From NCBI RefSeq assembly GCF_964340395.1, contig NC_135550.1, positions 28,579,176 through 28,643,175 of the forward strand: a DNA stretch of 64,000 nucleotides, read 5' to 3'. Source of the stretch: Glandiceps talaboti (taxonomy: Eukaryota; Hemichordata; Enteropneusta; Spengelidae). Each line of letters begins with the position of its first letter. Position 1 is the first letter of the stretch. A model generated the notes under the pieces. It ran no database searches. It worked only from the letters and a program-made list of their open reading frames with translations, and was not told the DNA's origin. The position numbers were made by a program, and so were the translations under genes. Below, one piece after another: positions 1-13,221 of the stretch.

Positions 1-2700
1 CCCCGCCTGTTAGGGAACCAGGGCACAGACTTATTGCGATTTTGCGATTTTGTGTTGTCACTTCATGAACCAAACGAAATGGAATACTTGGATTTTAAAA
101 ATGCCAGAAAAAAATTACGTGGTAAACGATTAAGTCGTTACTCCAAACAGATCTTGGGTTGCGGAGGACTTGCCAAAGGGAAACTCACCCACATACCTCT
201 AATTACAGGCTGTATCCTCCCACACTATTTTGTGTATGAATTGAAGGCAAAGTCACGATGAGTGCATTGTCAACAGTACTTACCTAACAGTAGAAATAAT
301 CTCCCTTTTAATATTTATAAAGTATTAAAGGCTTTCTACGTAACGTTCTATAAACACTTATGCGCAACGTAAGGAAAATACAGGATGTTTTCTGGTATTA
401 CAATTATAACCCTCTCAATTGATAAATGACAATTCTGTTTTACTTGTTATACCAACGATCGTCTGCATATTCAATTATTTGTCTATTCAAAGTTCCCCTA
501 TCATGTGACAGAATGAATGTGGTCTATTCTTTATCTACGCTGCATAACATAATAGTTCACCTCCTATGAAGCTACTCCCTCCATGGGGAGGGGGCAACAC
601 CAGAATTTTTTTTCTTCTAAATTTGACTCACAGAACAAAACCTAACATTCGGTTATCAGTGACATGATTCGTCGCGACATTACCATCTTTTACTGTGTAT
701 TGTTTACATTTGAATGACTGGTATATTTTGTCTTCTATTTTACACATTTTGACGAGAAAAGAAAGTATAACAACAATATGCCTTAACTCCACGTTAATAG
801 ACAAGATTATTACATGTTTACTAGGTGACAATGTAAATTATTAACTTATAATCATATGCCTATGAGGAAAATGTGATATTCTGGCTTTCTGCCAAACCAC
901 GTGATCACATCCATGGGGAAAGGTGCGAGAATGATGAGAAATCAATACAAACGTAAAATTGTATTCCTAAAAGGATGTAGGATATGTAATGACCACTATC
1001 CTTCATTATCAACGTGCTAATACTACTATAGTCACTATCTCTATAGTGGTACGAGTCACTCTGTAGCACCTAATGATGTTATTATATATAAAACATAGAA
1101 TATGATTTGCAGTTATTTATACATATAAGATGTCAAAATGTGACCTTTGTTACATGTAAGAGGTAAGAGGGGATTCTTTCTATGAATTTGCGTAGTTATA
1201 ATTCAAATAAGATTTAATTTTTACGTGTCAGGAACTAATAGACTTTGGACTTCCTAAAAGTGTTATTCAAAATCAACAAGTTGATTGGCCGAGTGTTTCA
1301 TCTTACCTGTTTTGTACATGTATAGTAGTTTAAAATGTACTATAAAGGAGTTGCAGCTGTACCCACACGTTTTACATCACACGCTCGTACCATCGTCAGC
1401 ATCTTCAGGGATATACACGATCAGCCTGGCTTTTGTCATATCACTTACAGGAACAATTTAATATTTGATGATTCTTGCAAATTACGTGACTTCTAAGTGT
1501 ATCTATATTAATACGATAAAGCACGTGGCAAAAACTCAGATCAAGTGATATTTCCATATAGTCACAAGAAATGTACGTATCATGCTATATTTAATCGTGG
1601 GATCAAGATATTCCAATATATTAGATGATTCGTATCAGATCTGATATTGTTAGATACCGCCATAATTATTTTATTTCAACGTTCAATGATAAAAGAATAC
1701 GAGATATACACGTTTATGATCGTTTATAGTATTAAAAAACTGGCAAGGTTCCAAGAAGAAAAGTGTACGAGGATTATGATTTGTAGAAACTTAGGACGCT
1801 CTCCTAAATATAAACCTGCAGGTTAGTCAGTGATTATTGTTATGGTAATGCAAATTCATCAGTCGACAACGATTTGGTTAATTAATCATAACCTAGATAT
1901 TTCATTCCATAATGCCCAACCTATCCGTGTTTCTAAAAATCAAACCATATCACACAAATATAATGGTATTATTCTAAAATCGTGTTATAAACAGAAATAA
2001 AAACAACTTTAACGTAATAGGCCTAATGCGTATATGCTGCACACTAAATTTATGAATATTTCCAATGTGTTATGTTGATTAATAAGTATGATGCTTATAA
2101 CGATGTGACGTCATTATGCGTGTATGTACAAAAGAGTTGTACATGTATCATATCATATCATGTACGTCATTATATTTCACGATAAATTCAGACAGTAACT
2201 ATAGAGGGCAGTGTAACACTGCGTCCACAGTATCTGCTGCTGCCATTCTCGTTGAGAAAGTTGCACAGCTACTTTGACAAGTGTAAGCCCGTCCGTGTCT
2301 TCATAGAATGTCAAAATATGTCAAATTTAATGTATTTTTCAAACACCATTCCTGTACATTTGGTTCCACTTGTACATGCATCAAAAGAAATTGTTCAAGA
2401 AATGGCTTAATTCTGATATCTAAACATGAAGGTCAAGTCCAATTACAGCAGGTCACCGGAAACGGGAGTCCACATTTAAATTATATTTGATGGTTATATA
2501 TAGTTCATGAGTAATTGTACAAAAAATTGATTTTTTACCACAAATACGACTGCCATTGTCAAAAGTGATACAGCACAAAATTATTTCTTATGAATAGAGC
2601 CTATATCATATCTGGTCACATTCGCACTTAATAATAGAGATTGACAAAGAAAAACATGGCGTGACATGTTGGCTGTCAAGTTTAATTCTAATGATCATGT
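1..2700. other. Intergenic, no gene seen
   Basis: AT-rich sequence with short open frames only. None shows a recognisable domain, a run of exon-like frames with matching splice sites, or a clear repeat. The frame open over 34-261 (+) has no recognised motif. Around 2880-2920 there is a short run of GGGTA units next to a degenerate module that recurs near 3190-3240. Confidence 0.6.
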
Positions 2701-3250
2701 AAAAGATCATATACTATAGGTATATTGGGGTGGGTGCTGGAACTGCGTCTCTATGTAATATACTTCATGGACAATTAGTATATTTCTATGCCAAGACTTC
2801 GTAGAAGAGTCCCCAAGTGTAGTTTACTTGCCAGTGACTAAAATGAACACCATTACATGATCAAGGTCAAGGTCAGGGTCTTAATAAAAATCTCATTTAG
2901 GGTAGGGTAGGGTAGGTATTTGAATGAAATCTCTACTTAATATAATTTTGAATTATGCAATAGATATTGATTTCAAGTAACAATATGGCCACCATTCATT
3001 TAAAACTGACATGAGCTCCAAGAATAATAATTGATCAGGTATCTCCCTGCCTGTATTATTTGTGGACATGATTTAAAAGAAATTGCACACAAATGAACAC
3101 CACTGATTGCATGTGACATGCAAGAAATTAATGGATTTTGACAACTGACCCAGAAGGTCAAGGTATCATAAGATTGTTTGTAACTGATAATATAGGGGTA
3201 GACACTTGAAGGAAGTCTCTATGTATGATAGTTTTTGAATTATATAAAAA

Positions 3251-4524
3251 TAACGCCAATGGCGTTGTAGCACAACTGTATATATGCTGATCCATGCTGG
3301 GTATAGGTGTTCATTTGCTGAATGTTTATTCATTTGTCTGTTTATCCCTGTTATCTTTGCAATATATGTGATCACTTGGCTGTTGTTATGGGCTGGTCTT
3401 GTTGCTAGGCACATTTGCATACATTTTTGAATGTTTATTCATTTGTTTATAAATGATAAATCCGTGTTATCTTTGCAATATATGTGATCATTTGGCTGTT
3501 GCTATGGGCGTGGTCTTGTTGCTAGGCATATTTTCATACATTTTTGAATGGTTATTCAATTGTCTATTCCTTTTGTTACCTTTGCAATATACATGATTAC
3601 TTGGTTGTTGCTGTGGGGGTGGTCTTGTGAGGCAAATTATATACATTTTTTGAATGTTTATTCAATTGTCTATTCATCCTCATGGTTGTCTTTGTGAAAT
3701 ACAGACTGACTGTTGCTATGGGCGTGGTCTTGTTGCTAGGCAAATTTACATTACATTTTTTGAATGCTTCGTCACTTGTCTTTTAATCCCAGCCCAGTGG
3801 TTATCTTTGTGAAATATCTCACTGTTTGGCTGTAACTATGGGCGTGGTCTTGTTGCTAGGCACATTTGTAAACTTTTTTTGAATGCGAAGAACACCCCTA
3901 AGAATGTTCCCACCAAATTTCAGACCGATCTGCCCAATAGTTTTTGAGTAAGTTTTTTGACCAAAAAATTACATTTTTCAACCCAAATCACACACTGGTA
4001 GTAACATCATTTTGAATTGAACAATTTCCCAACTAGACACCCAAGGTAATACACCATTCAAATATCATGGCAATCAGTACATGCAGGAAATTTAACCTGC
4101 CAAACACCGCATCATCTTGATATGACCACTTTTTTTATCTGTGCTAAAAACCGGCCTCGGTTACCAAGCAACCTTAAACAGATGTTAATCTTTACGCCAT
4201 TGACAGTGACATGTGAAGTAGCCCATAAAAGATTTAATGATTTCATTGCATCGATAAAACAAGAATCTTTCATTTCCAGGCTGGTAAAAGCATTTTGTAA
4301 TACAACAAATCACATTTTCAAACGTAAATGCACATTTCTGATGCAATCATTTTCATTTGAACAATTTCCCAACTAGACACCCAATGTAATGGACCCACCA
4401 ATTATCATGGCAATCGGTTCAGCGGTTTTTCACTTCAAGTTGTTGTTTACACACACATCCACACATACAGATGCCGGGCGATCCCTATAGCACTACTGAA
4501 CCTCAGTTCAGTTGTGCTAAAAAT
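3251..4524. mobile_element. Non-autonomous repeat element with hairpin end and tandem core
   Basis: The left end has a short hairpin (AACGCC, loop AAT, GGCGTT) followed by TAGCACAACTG (3268-3278). The right end carries its inverse, CAGTTGTGCTA (4509-4519). Between them lie about five degenerate copies of a roughly 115-bp unit (about 3309-3880) built around a conserved GGCGTGGTCTTGTTGCTAGG block. Then comes a duplicated block (about 4005-4090 and 4340-4425) sharing AACAATTTCCCAACTAGACA. No coding capacity is seen. A tandem core between unique ends with a terminal palindrome resembles Helentron-derived elements of bivalves (the pearl type), but a TIR DNA transposon is equally possible. The family is not settled. 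Confidence 0.55.
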
Positions 4525-4530
4525 TACTGA

Positions 4531-6704
4531 TTTAGAAATCTAAATATGGCTGCCATTCGGCCAAATTTGGTTATTTTGCAAAACAAAGTGACATGCGTAT
4601 GTCCCCAATGTGCATGGTATGAATGGATTTGCATGTTACATATCTGAGAAATGACGTATTACGGATGCACACAGAGACAGAGCTCATTGTAAAAATTCTC
4701 GGGGGAGGGGAAATAGGGCTAACATTTTATAAGATATATAACAAGGTTGCAAAGTAAGGAACCTGCACATACCCACTCTCAGCGCATCACCCACCTTTGT
4801 TCTACAAATCATTCCTATGATTTGCACACTGGGGGCCAATACACATCCTGTGTATATCTCAGAGTTTGACATTGTTCAAAGAAAAATCAAACACACTACC
4901 CATGATTGACAAGGCTTTTTAATTACAGCCCTTTTCAAACAGCTGGTTCGCAGTGTTACATGAATACTTCTGGTATGTTTACTGTTCATAAAAATCACAA
5001 GTTCTTTGTCATATTGGTAAAATCAAAACAATCTCTTCCAAATAAAACATCCTACAACAGAATTTTCTTCATATAGTTGTACGTACTCATACATAGCTTT
5101 CACATGTGTACACAACTCAAAAAATGAATTAACCAGACTGTGTTTAAAAGATATATGGTCAGACAAAACAATAATATAATTTTTTAAAAATTATTTCACA
5201 TATTTATTGAAGCTTTACTTTCTATCTAAAAAAAGAAAACATCTACATTCATTTAGTACTAGCAATCACGATAAAATATACATACATGTATATATAAATT
5301 TGGTGTGTAAATCAAGGCCAGATGGTACCAGAGGTTTCAGGTGATACAAGATCTAGGTCTTTTCGCCAGTAAGACATATCTTTGTTCAATATAACTAACT
5401 TTCTGCTGCAGTAGCCACAGAACATTGCAAATAGGTTGTCAATTATGAACACCCTCAAATGGTCCTGAAACACAACTGAAACTACAAATGGTTTTCTTGT
5501 CTCCTTACAATTGAGCCTTGAGCATTTTATTCCCAATGAATGTTACTCCCCCACAGGTGACAATAAGGCATACATCTGATGTAACTTCATGCTCTTCATG
5601 CTAGATATTGCATTAGCTAGGCCAGCTCAATAGACAGCAAATGAACACTTCTTGTATAGGATGTCAAGAAACAAGCTGATAATCCTTGGAATACATTAGA
5701 ATACATTCAAAACTCATCTCCAAGATGATAAAATGAATGAATATGTAGATTCTTTCTCTGTACAGAATATGACCACCGAATCCCGCAAATTCAAATGCTG
5801 TCCAGGTGTGTTCAAAGTTATAAAAGAGAGGTACATGCAGATACCTGAAGAGACAAACACGTTGCCCATTTACCTATTTTCTGAACTCAATACTACAATT
5901 GCACCTCGTGTATAACAGAAAAAAAAAAAACACTTCAAAATTATGGCACTTCATTTGTTATATAACTCTCATCAAAGTAAGTATACAATATTTCTGATGC
6001 CTTGTTTCCAGATTAATTGATTGTCAAAAATTTCTATTCTTTCCACATAATGAAAAATGGTATACACCTCTATGATATAAAGCTGCAAGAAAAATAATCA
6101 AATAAAAAGGCCAAGCAAATAGAACATCTCTGCAATAATGAAAACCAACTGACAGTGGCTACTTCTTTACATCAAATTTCTTTCAAAATGACTTCTCTAT
6201 CTATACTAGCATTAAGATTGGAATTGGTAGTAACTTCCAACTACACACAAGTCTATCAATGTGCCCTCATAACTTTCATTTTGCATACCTTGTCTGTTTC
6301 AAACAATGCAGATGTAATTTCACTAACACCAGGTAGAAAGCACCAAACTTCTGCAAATTACACGTTTGAGACAAACTTAAAGACAAATCTTGAAAAAGAG
6401 AGCACACAAAAGTGCTTGTGCCACTTCTGCTGCCATTCAATATTGCTAATATATATATATTTTTCTTGAACATTGTAATTTCCATTCTCATTGTTCACTG
6501 TTCAATATGGATAAAAGAATGAACATTCAAATCACTGTGACAACCCTTCTAATGAGACTGTGGCCTGATTGAAATGGCAGTATGCAAAAACACTGCAAGC
6601 CATGGAGAGAACCTGGGAAGAACTTTCTAACTAAAATGTAAAATCACAGTTGACGAGCAAAATAGAGACTGTGATGAAAGGGGAGATGATTTGCTGTGAA
6701 AATG
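4531..6704 (-). other. 3' flank and probable 3'UTR of the cofilin gene
   Basis: No convincing exon is seen here on either strand. Downstream of the cofilin stop (minus strand, falling coordinates) the first clear AATAAA on the minus strand is near 5203-5208. If used, it would give a 3'UTR of about 1.5 kb. This is inference from the motif alone. Short frames at 5312-5536 and 6276-6491 look like chance. Confidence 0.35.
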
Positions 6705-9700
6705 TCAAGCAGTGCCACCTTTGGACACTCTATCTACCAATTCCTCTTCATTCAAGTCACCTCTATCACATGCTTGACAAACATGATGAATTCCAACCAA
6801 CTTCTTAATGAGATTATCTTTGCTACTTGAATACACCATTTTAGATTTAATTGGGGCTCCATCATCTGGACACCTGTTAGGAGACACAAAATAAGACAAT
6901 TATGAAGAGCCTGGAAGAATGTCTTCAAGTAAGTAGGATACGAAAGTCAAATCGGATGAACATGGTACTATAGTACAACCCATAATATTCATATACATAT
7001 GAATATTCACACAATTTTGAAAAATTCACCACATTACTTGAACTAAATATCAACAAACAGATTATCAGCATATATGATAAGATGTTCCACGAGTTGGTAC
7101 GGAGTTGGTTTTTCTAGTATAAATATATTTTGGAGTACTGCGTTATGTTTTCATTTTTTACATATATTTTTTATGGAAATGCACTGTTTTGTTTTTGTTC
7201 TCAGCATGTCCATTTATTTCCCAATGGGGATTATACAGTGGTATATTTACCCTATATCAGTAACTAGACATAGGTATATGGTATCATTTATAATTTATAT
7301 CATCATTCTTGTTGGTATACTGCAGTTGACATTATTTAAAGGCTCCTGTCAGCCCACTTGATGTTGGACTTCTGCATAAATACCGTTTCGAAAGTACTAT
7401 TATTTCTGGTCAAGCACGTGGGACTACAAGCCCCTTCAGCTATATACACATCATTTTACTTGCCCCATTACCAGAGAGGGCGTTTGCTTAGCCCACCAAT
7501 GTGTTTGGTCTAAAACACTGATGATGACCTGAGAATCTCAGTACATCATTTCATAATTGGAAATATAAAATCCACTAGTAGAGGTTACATTGAATGAACT
7601 CACCATGACACAAACACTAGTTTGTTACGTTTTCCTCCACTTTTCAGTTCATACTCCAAGTCATACACTCCATATCGACAATCATCATCAGGTAACTCAG
7701 CACAGAAGTCATCATAACATTTGCATTTATCCTCTTCTACTTTTAGAACATCAATAGTTTTCAGGTCTTTTGACATGCAAAAGATGACATATTTGTACTT
7801 GCTCTTTAGTTTCAACTCCTGATACCTGTCCACACATTCATCACTTACTTTAACACCTGAAGCCTATGAAAAAATGAGAAAAGACAAAAGGAAAATTAAC
7901 ACATCTTTAGTTTTGAGTATATTTTGCAAACAGTGACATATAATTACTTCTTTAATGGCCATAATAACTGAATACATTAATTATAAAATGTGTGAATAAA
8001 AATAGCGTCAATGGCGTTGTAGCACAACTGTAGTTTTTGAAAAATGTTTACCCACATGCTGATCCATGCTAGGTATAGGTGTTCATTTGCTGGATGATTA
8101 TCCAGCCTACTGTTAGGCCTGTTGCATGATAGAGTGGAGATGAGACCCTATTGTTATCTTTGCAATATACACTACCATTTAGCTGTTGCTATGGGCATGG
8201 TCATGTCGCTAGATATATTTGCATACATTTTTTGAATGTTTGTTCACTTATCTATGAATCCCTGACATTATCTTTGCAATATACGTGATCATATGGCTGT
8301 TGCTATGGGTGTGGTCTTGCAAACAAATGACAGGACCAGTGATTGGGAAGTCAATGTGAAAATGGCCCATTCCAGCAAAAATAAACGGGCCTTTTGAATT
8401 TCAATGGGCTATTTAGGAATTTTAATGGGCCCTACAGTTATCAAATATTTACCCCAAAACAGTTAAAAAGACACAAAATTATTATTATTATTAAATAAAT
8501 CACTTACTCCATCACGACTCTATCATGCTAAACTAAATTTTGCCAGTTTACTGTGTATATTTCTATTGTAGATGCTAAAATAGGAATTTACATTAATGTT
8601 CCTTCCTACATTAGATCAACCACTGATTCATCACATCTTTTAATCCTTTTCTCCTAAGAGGGTATTTGTTTGTACACAAGAACACCTTATATAGAAAGAG
8701 GATTAAGCTGTCTAAAGATTTCTTTGAGCAATACCACTGACCAATCTTTGCACTGTATAGACTTGTGTTTTTATTTTGTAAATTTATTTGGTTGTTTTTT
8801 TTTCTATTCCTGGTAAGAATCCAGTTATTCTGCAACTCTTTATCATATGAATGAATGTGAGGTAGGATGCACTTGTCAGTACATCTACATTAAAAAATAG
8901 ATATGCTCATCCTCGATAATATTGTATCATTATGATACAATATTACAGTGGGATACATAAATTTTGTTTTACAGTTAAATTTGATCGAGGATAAGCAAAT
9001 CTATTTTTTAATGTAGATGTACTGACAATTGCATCCTACCTCATAGTCTAGCTGCTAGACCTCGGATGTTCTTCCAATACAATACTACACACGACCGAAC
9101 ATCGCTATCAAGGATGAAGCAAGCCCTCACTACGAACTTCGTTCTCTTATCGTATCGGAAGAAAGCCCGAATGTCTAGCAGCAAGACTACCTACCTCAGT
9201 ACAAGAGTACCTTTCAATTTAAAATATAGATGATTATCATGAGAAGTACATAAGATTTTGATGCAGCCTGTTTGTGAACTACTGAATATTTCTGATAACA
9301 TGATTGTCTCACGAAAGATTTGGAGAATAACAAGACTAAACTGACGAAGTAAAACCATTCCACAAGACGTATTATCCAGCTGTTGCTAGCTCTACAATCA
9401 CCGATCATGAAATTTGAGTCGCACATTCGTCAGCTGAATTTGAGCATATTGTGTACGTTATTGGAGTTTAAATCCATGTACGAGGCTGTGGTTATGAATA
9501 TATGATATGATATGGTGTTCCTTGACAGAGGCTGCTGTCAAATGGTATATTATATAACTTTATTACTATTGCTATAGATTCATTGTACAAATTTTTTTTT
9601 TATTTCTATGTACAGCATAATTGTGTATTGTCAATTGACAAATGAAGTTGACCTTTATCCCCAACCACTGTGTTGTGTAGAGTAGATTTAATATACCATG

Positions 9701-11756
9701 CGACAACAGCCTCTGTCAAGTAACATCATATCATATATTCCTTACCACAGCCTCGTACATTGATTTAAACTCCAATAACGCTTGTGGCGGTTATTGTATA
9801 AGATAAATTACAAAGTAAGTTAAACCTCGTAGATTTATACCATTTGATCTAATTATATTTGTAACTTACTTAAAGCGAGATTTGTAGGTGATCAGAAGTT
9901 GTAGAGATACATGAATCAGAGTACGTTATTATACATCGATGACGTATGAAATTTTTTTATTGGCTAGAACACTGTTGCTACACCCAGTAAAAGGTTACGC
10001 CTCTAATAGCATGGGGAGACTTGAAACGGGATATAAATAGTAAATATTCAAATTAGACAAAGTGATGTGCTGATGTTCGCTTTGTATGTATCTTGAACTC
10101 GAAAACCGGACCTCGAAATTCATTTTAGTATTGGCATACCGACACAAATATATATAAAAAAACCTTCAACCTGCCATAATGCGCTCTAAGGTGCCAAGAA
10201 AGCAAATTTCAATGGGCCATTTTTCAGTTGAATGTGACTGGCGCAGGGCGCATTGAGTTCCCCATCACTGCAGGACAAAAATATTGGCAATGATTATCAT
10301 TTCTATCTTGAATATAAATAGAAATAAAAATACAAAATCCAAGTCACCTTTCATTTATTGAGGTTATCATTGTCAATTTGAATTGCACATTATCACTGTT
10401 TAAGATCATTGCTTAATTTGGTCTTTCTTTCATGTTATTACAACACATTACACACAAGTTGCCAAATACACCAATCTCAAAATAACTGCTAACAGTACAT
10501 GCAGTATAATATAAACACAACCAAAGCTTTAATAAATGCCAATGTTGAATGAATGTTTTGATTCAATTTTGTTCTGCAATTTGCAAATACATGCCTGGGG
10601 TTCAATTCAGATAGGAACATGCATGACCTTACATGACTTTCATCTAACATGGCTGCTTATTGTGTGTGTGCCACATGTATTAGTAATCCCTTTGTGTCGT
10701 CCATTGTCATTGTCTAGACTGTATATTGTCAAAGTCGTAAACAGCTCTTTGTGATGAATTTGATTATGTAACACTCGACACTGACAACAGTTAGTTCGCA
10801 TGTCAAAGGTCAATCACTCAGGGTAAACACGTTCTTCGCCAAATAAGGCAAACAACGAAGTATCGACGGGCAAATCCCATTCCATTGAGTGAACCCAGGA
10901 AAGAGCAAGCACATTAAACTGCATGCCAAGAAACCAACTACAACACATGACTAACAATAGAACGAACCGTGTGTCACCGTCGACGCCATTACCTTTACAA
11001 ATTACAGTCATAAAGATACGCATGTACTTTCTATGTTTCGGACAGATCTTTCAGGAAGAAAAGCTGTGTGCCCCTAGTTAAGAAGCGGTATCTTGAAGCC
11101 AAACAAATGACAATTACGTGTCTGATATAGCTAGCTTTTTACGCATACATACATGGTGCATGAAGCAGCCAACAACTAGCAAGTTGGTCAGATTGCTGAC
11201 AAAACACTTCTCGATCTCGAGAAGGACCAACACAACAGGGAGGAAGTGGATATCATGGGTGTTGCTTATGGTCACATCTTTCAATAATTTCGACTTTTTA
11301 CCAAAAATCAATATATGTACACGGAAGCAAGTCTGTTGAAGTTTCTAAATTCTAGACACACAACTTATTTTCTACCGCTCACGCTTGACACGTATTTTTA
11401 ACTATTCTACATATTACGGTCACTTAATGCATGGAACTGTACTGATAAAGTACCGAGATCTACTTTCGTCTTAGTCTAACGAAATGTTCTGCTTCTGACG
11501 TCCAGAGTCGTTAGAAAATGGCAACGGATTCCGAAAGAGATGGGTGTCGACCACACCTCCATATACGAACTCACACAGTATATATGGGGGACACGTTACT
11601 GTTACTGCCAATGAAACTGAACTGCAGTGCACGATCCGTCGATCGCCGGACAGTACACTGCTGGATTGTTCAATATCAACCTGAGTTTGAAAAATGGGTT
11701 GGGAACGAGTCGTAGTTGAAATCCACGTTTCTAGATCAGAAGCTTTAACTTACCAT
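6705..11756 (-). CDS. ADF/cofilin, actin-depolymerising factor
   Basis: Cytosolic ADF-H domain protein that binds and severs ADP-actin filaments. Coding exons (minus): 11754-11756 (ATG only), 7604-7863, 6705-6873; phases match and give 143 aa, normal for ADF/cofilin (about 140-165). The protein starts MASGVKVSDE, so Ser3, the LIM-kinase site of the family, is present. The block CRYGVYDLEYE and the long actin-binding helix KSKMVYSSSKDNLIKKL are in their usual order. The intron directly after the start codon is a position known from vertebrate cofilins. The exon 1 choice rests on ATG followed by GTAAGT at 11752-11756, preceded by an A-rich leader; exons 2 and 3 are near certain. Intron 1 (3.9 kb) is full of repeats. 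Whether this is the ADF or the cofilin type cannot be told, as many invertebrates have a single gene. Confidence 0.9.
8003..8330. mobile_element. Second, partial copy of the 3251-4524 repeat family
   Basis: It begins with the same hairpin-like end (AATGGCGTTG then TAGCACAACTG) and has about two core units with the TTGGCTGTTGCTATGGGCG-like block. It stops where the 8337-10270 element begins. It lies in cofilin intron 1. Confidence 0.6.
8861..9043. repeat. Foldback element, arms about 60 bp
   Basis: The left arm starts TGAGGTAGGATGCACTTGTC and the right arm ends in its near-perfect complement, ending GCATCCTACCTCA. The loop is AT-rich. MITE-like, without coding capacity. No clear target-site duplication was seen. 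Confidence 0.65.
9045..9196. repeat. Imperfect inverted repeat next to the previous foldback
   Basis: TAGTCTAGCTGCTAGAC at the left pairs with GTCTAGCAGCAAGACTA at the right, and the arms extend inward to CTTCCAATAC / GTATCGGAAG. Likely a separate small palindromic insertion. Confidence 0.45.
9456..9786. repeat. Foldback element, arms about 100 bp
   Basis: The left arm (from 9457, CGTTATTGGAGTTTAAATC) and the right arm (to about 9781, the inverse) match through GTACGAGGCTGTGGT, ATATGATATGAT and TTGACAGAGGCTG. The spacer between the arms is about 130 bp. Non-coding. Confidence 0.65.
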
Positions 11757-12596
11757 TTTTTGTGAGGTCTCTGTACAAATCTGCTTTGAACAACGACAGC
11801 TCGATCTTCCGTGATTCACCAAATCATTAAATGCACTGTGTGCTAGAAGGAGTGCTAATTAGGGTTACTTGCTGATACACCAGTATATATATTATTCCGC
11901 CGACATGTACCACTTATAATATGGGATTTGTGATTGGATATAAATGGTTTCTCTCGTCCAGCACAACCAATCAATATTAGCCTATCTTAATCTTTTTGTT
12001 TCAAGTGTTAAGGAAAAAAGGTCTCAATAATTGTTCAACGCTATTATTCAGTACATAAATAGCAATGACATATTCCCATTGATTATGACTAAGATAGTGA
12101 GTTGCACCATAAATGGAGACAAGATTATGATAAAACGCTTCTTTTCATATATAGTCGGAACGATATTTGCGTTGACAACTCTACGGTACTGTGATTCGTC
12201 CCACCGGCATGCTCTCTAGTCACATGATCAATATTCCAGTTTCATCAACACACATGACATATGTGACACGATACAACATGGTAAATAGTTTCAACCAATC
12301 ATGTTTCGTGGAAATGAGCGCATAGCAGGCTGTTACCATATTTGGCATATGAGGAAATGTGGGCTCACCCTTGCCTTATATGGTGCGGCGCTAACACACC
12401 TGTCACCAAATAGGTTAGTCATTGTATCCCAATCTCAGCCTGTGTAATCATATATCTAAAGATATCTATTACATATTCCTATCATTGGAGTGTTGTTCCC
12501 CAAACTGAGTCAATCAAGACAAGTGTGCCTAAGCAAGGTTTTATGTTGAGATAGACACACAAAAAGGTCACACATAACATTACACCGTGCGGGCTC
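11757..12596. other. Upstream flank of the cofilin gene, no other gene seen
   Basis: This should contain the cofilin promoter and any 5'UTR exon beyond the ATG exon. No TATA box or other core element stands out. No second gene is supported. Confidence 0.4.
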
Positions 12597-12901
12597 TAAT
12601 AAACAGTAACAGTATGTATACAACTACACAAGGTATAATCTGTTGAAGTTCAAACAAAATGATCCATGGTCAGCAGCCAGTGAAAATTGGTAGAATCTTA
12701 AAGTTTAAATTAAAAAACCATACTGGATAACTTTCAGTATATTGAATCCATTTTAGGTACACACGTAAGGGAATGGAGTATGTGTTACAGTAAACTTTAA
12801 GATTCTACCAACTTTCACTGGCTGCTGACCATGGATTTTGTTTGAACTTCAACAGATTATACCTTGTGTACTAGTAGTGTGCATGCTGTTACTGTTAATA
12901 A
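12597..12901. mobile_element. Foldback element (293 bp) with 6-bp target-site duplication
   Basis: The element spans 12603-12895. Its ends are ACAGTAACAG and CTGTTACTGT, and the inverted arms run about 100 bp (for example CCATGGTCAGCAGCCAGTGA against its complement near 12815-12834). TAATAA lies directly on both sides (12597-12602 and 12896-12901), as expected for a target-site duplication. No coding capacity. Confidence 0.75.
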
Positions 12902-13221
12902 GAGTTGACACTGTGCAAGTGATGTCTGTGTGTTTTCTTTATGGCGCACGTGACGTGTCTACCTCAACATGAAATCTTGAGATCAGGCTTGCTGATCTTG
13001 ATGGTTCATTTAATTGCTTTGACTCGGTTCTGGGAAAACCCCATTAAAAACATCGTACTATATATGTATGTAATAGCTATAGGATGTAAAAATTTCCAAC
13101 CTTTGCCATGTGAAAACACGTCGTTGTCCTTTTGAAACAGTAGAGGTCCAGGACCTAGTCTAGAATCCTAAACTGGTACAGTATTATGTTTTAAAAAATT
13201 CATATAAAACTTCATACTAAT

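Larger units (their letters stand above)
8331..10276. mobile_element. hAT-like terminal-inverted-repeat element, non-autonomous, with nested palindromes
   Basis: Left end at 8337 reads CAGTGATTGGGAAGTCAATG. The inverse of the right end (to 10270) reads CAGTGATGGGGAACTCAATG, with further similarity inward (TGGCCCATT). CAGTG ends with a GGGAA block are typical of hAT transposons. A six-base direct repeat, CAGGAC, flanks it (8331-8336 and 10271-10276); hAT elements normally make 8 bp, so two bases have changed or the class is different. No transposase frame is seen in 1934 bp. Three further inverted-repeat structures sit inside it. Confidence 0.6.

Noticed and set aside
34-261. 75-codon plus-strand frame at the left edge
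   Set aside because: Not recognised. It could be a terminal exon of a gene to the left, but there is no supporting evidence in the window.
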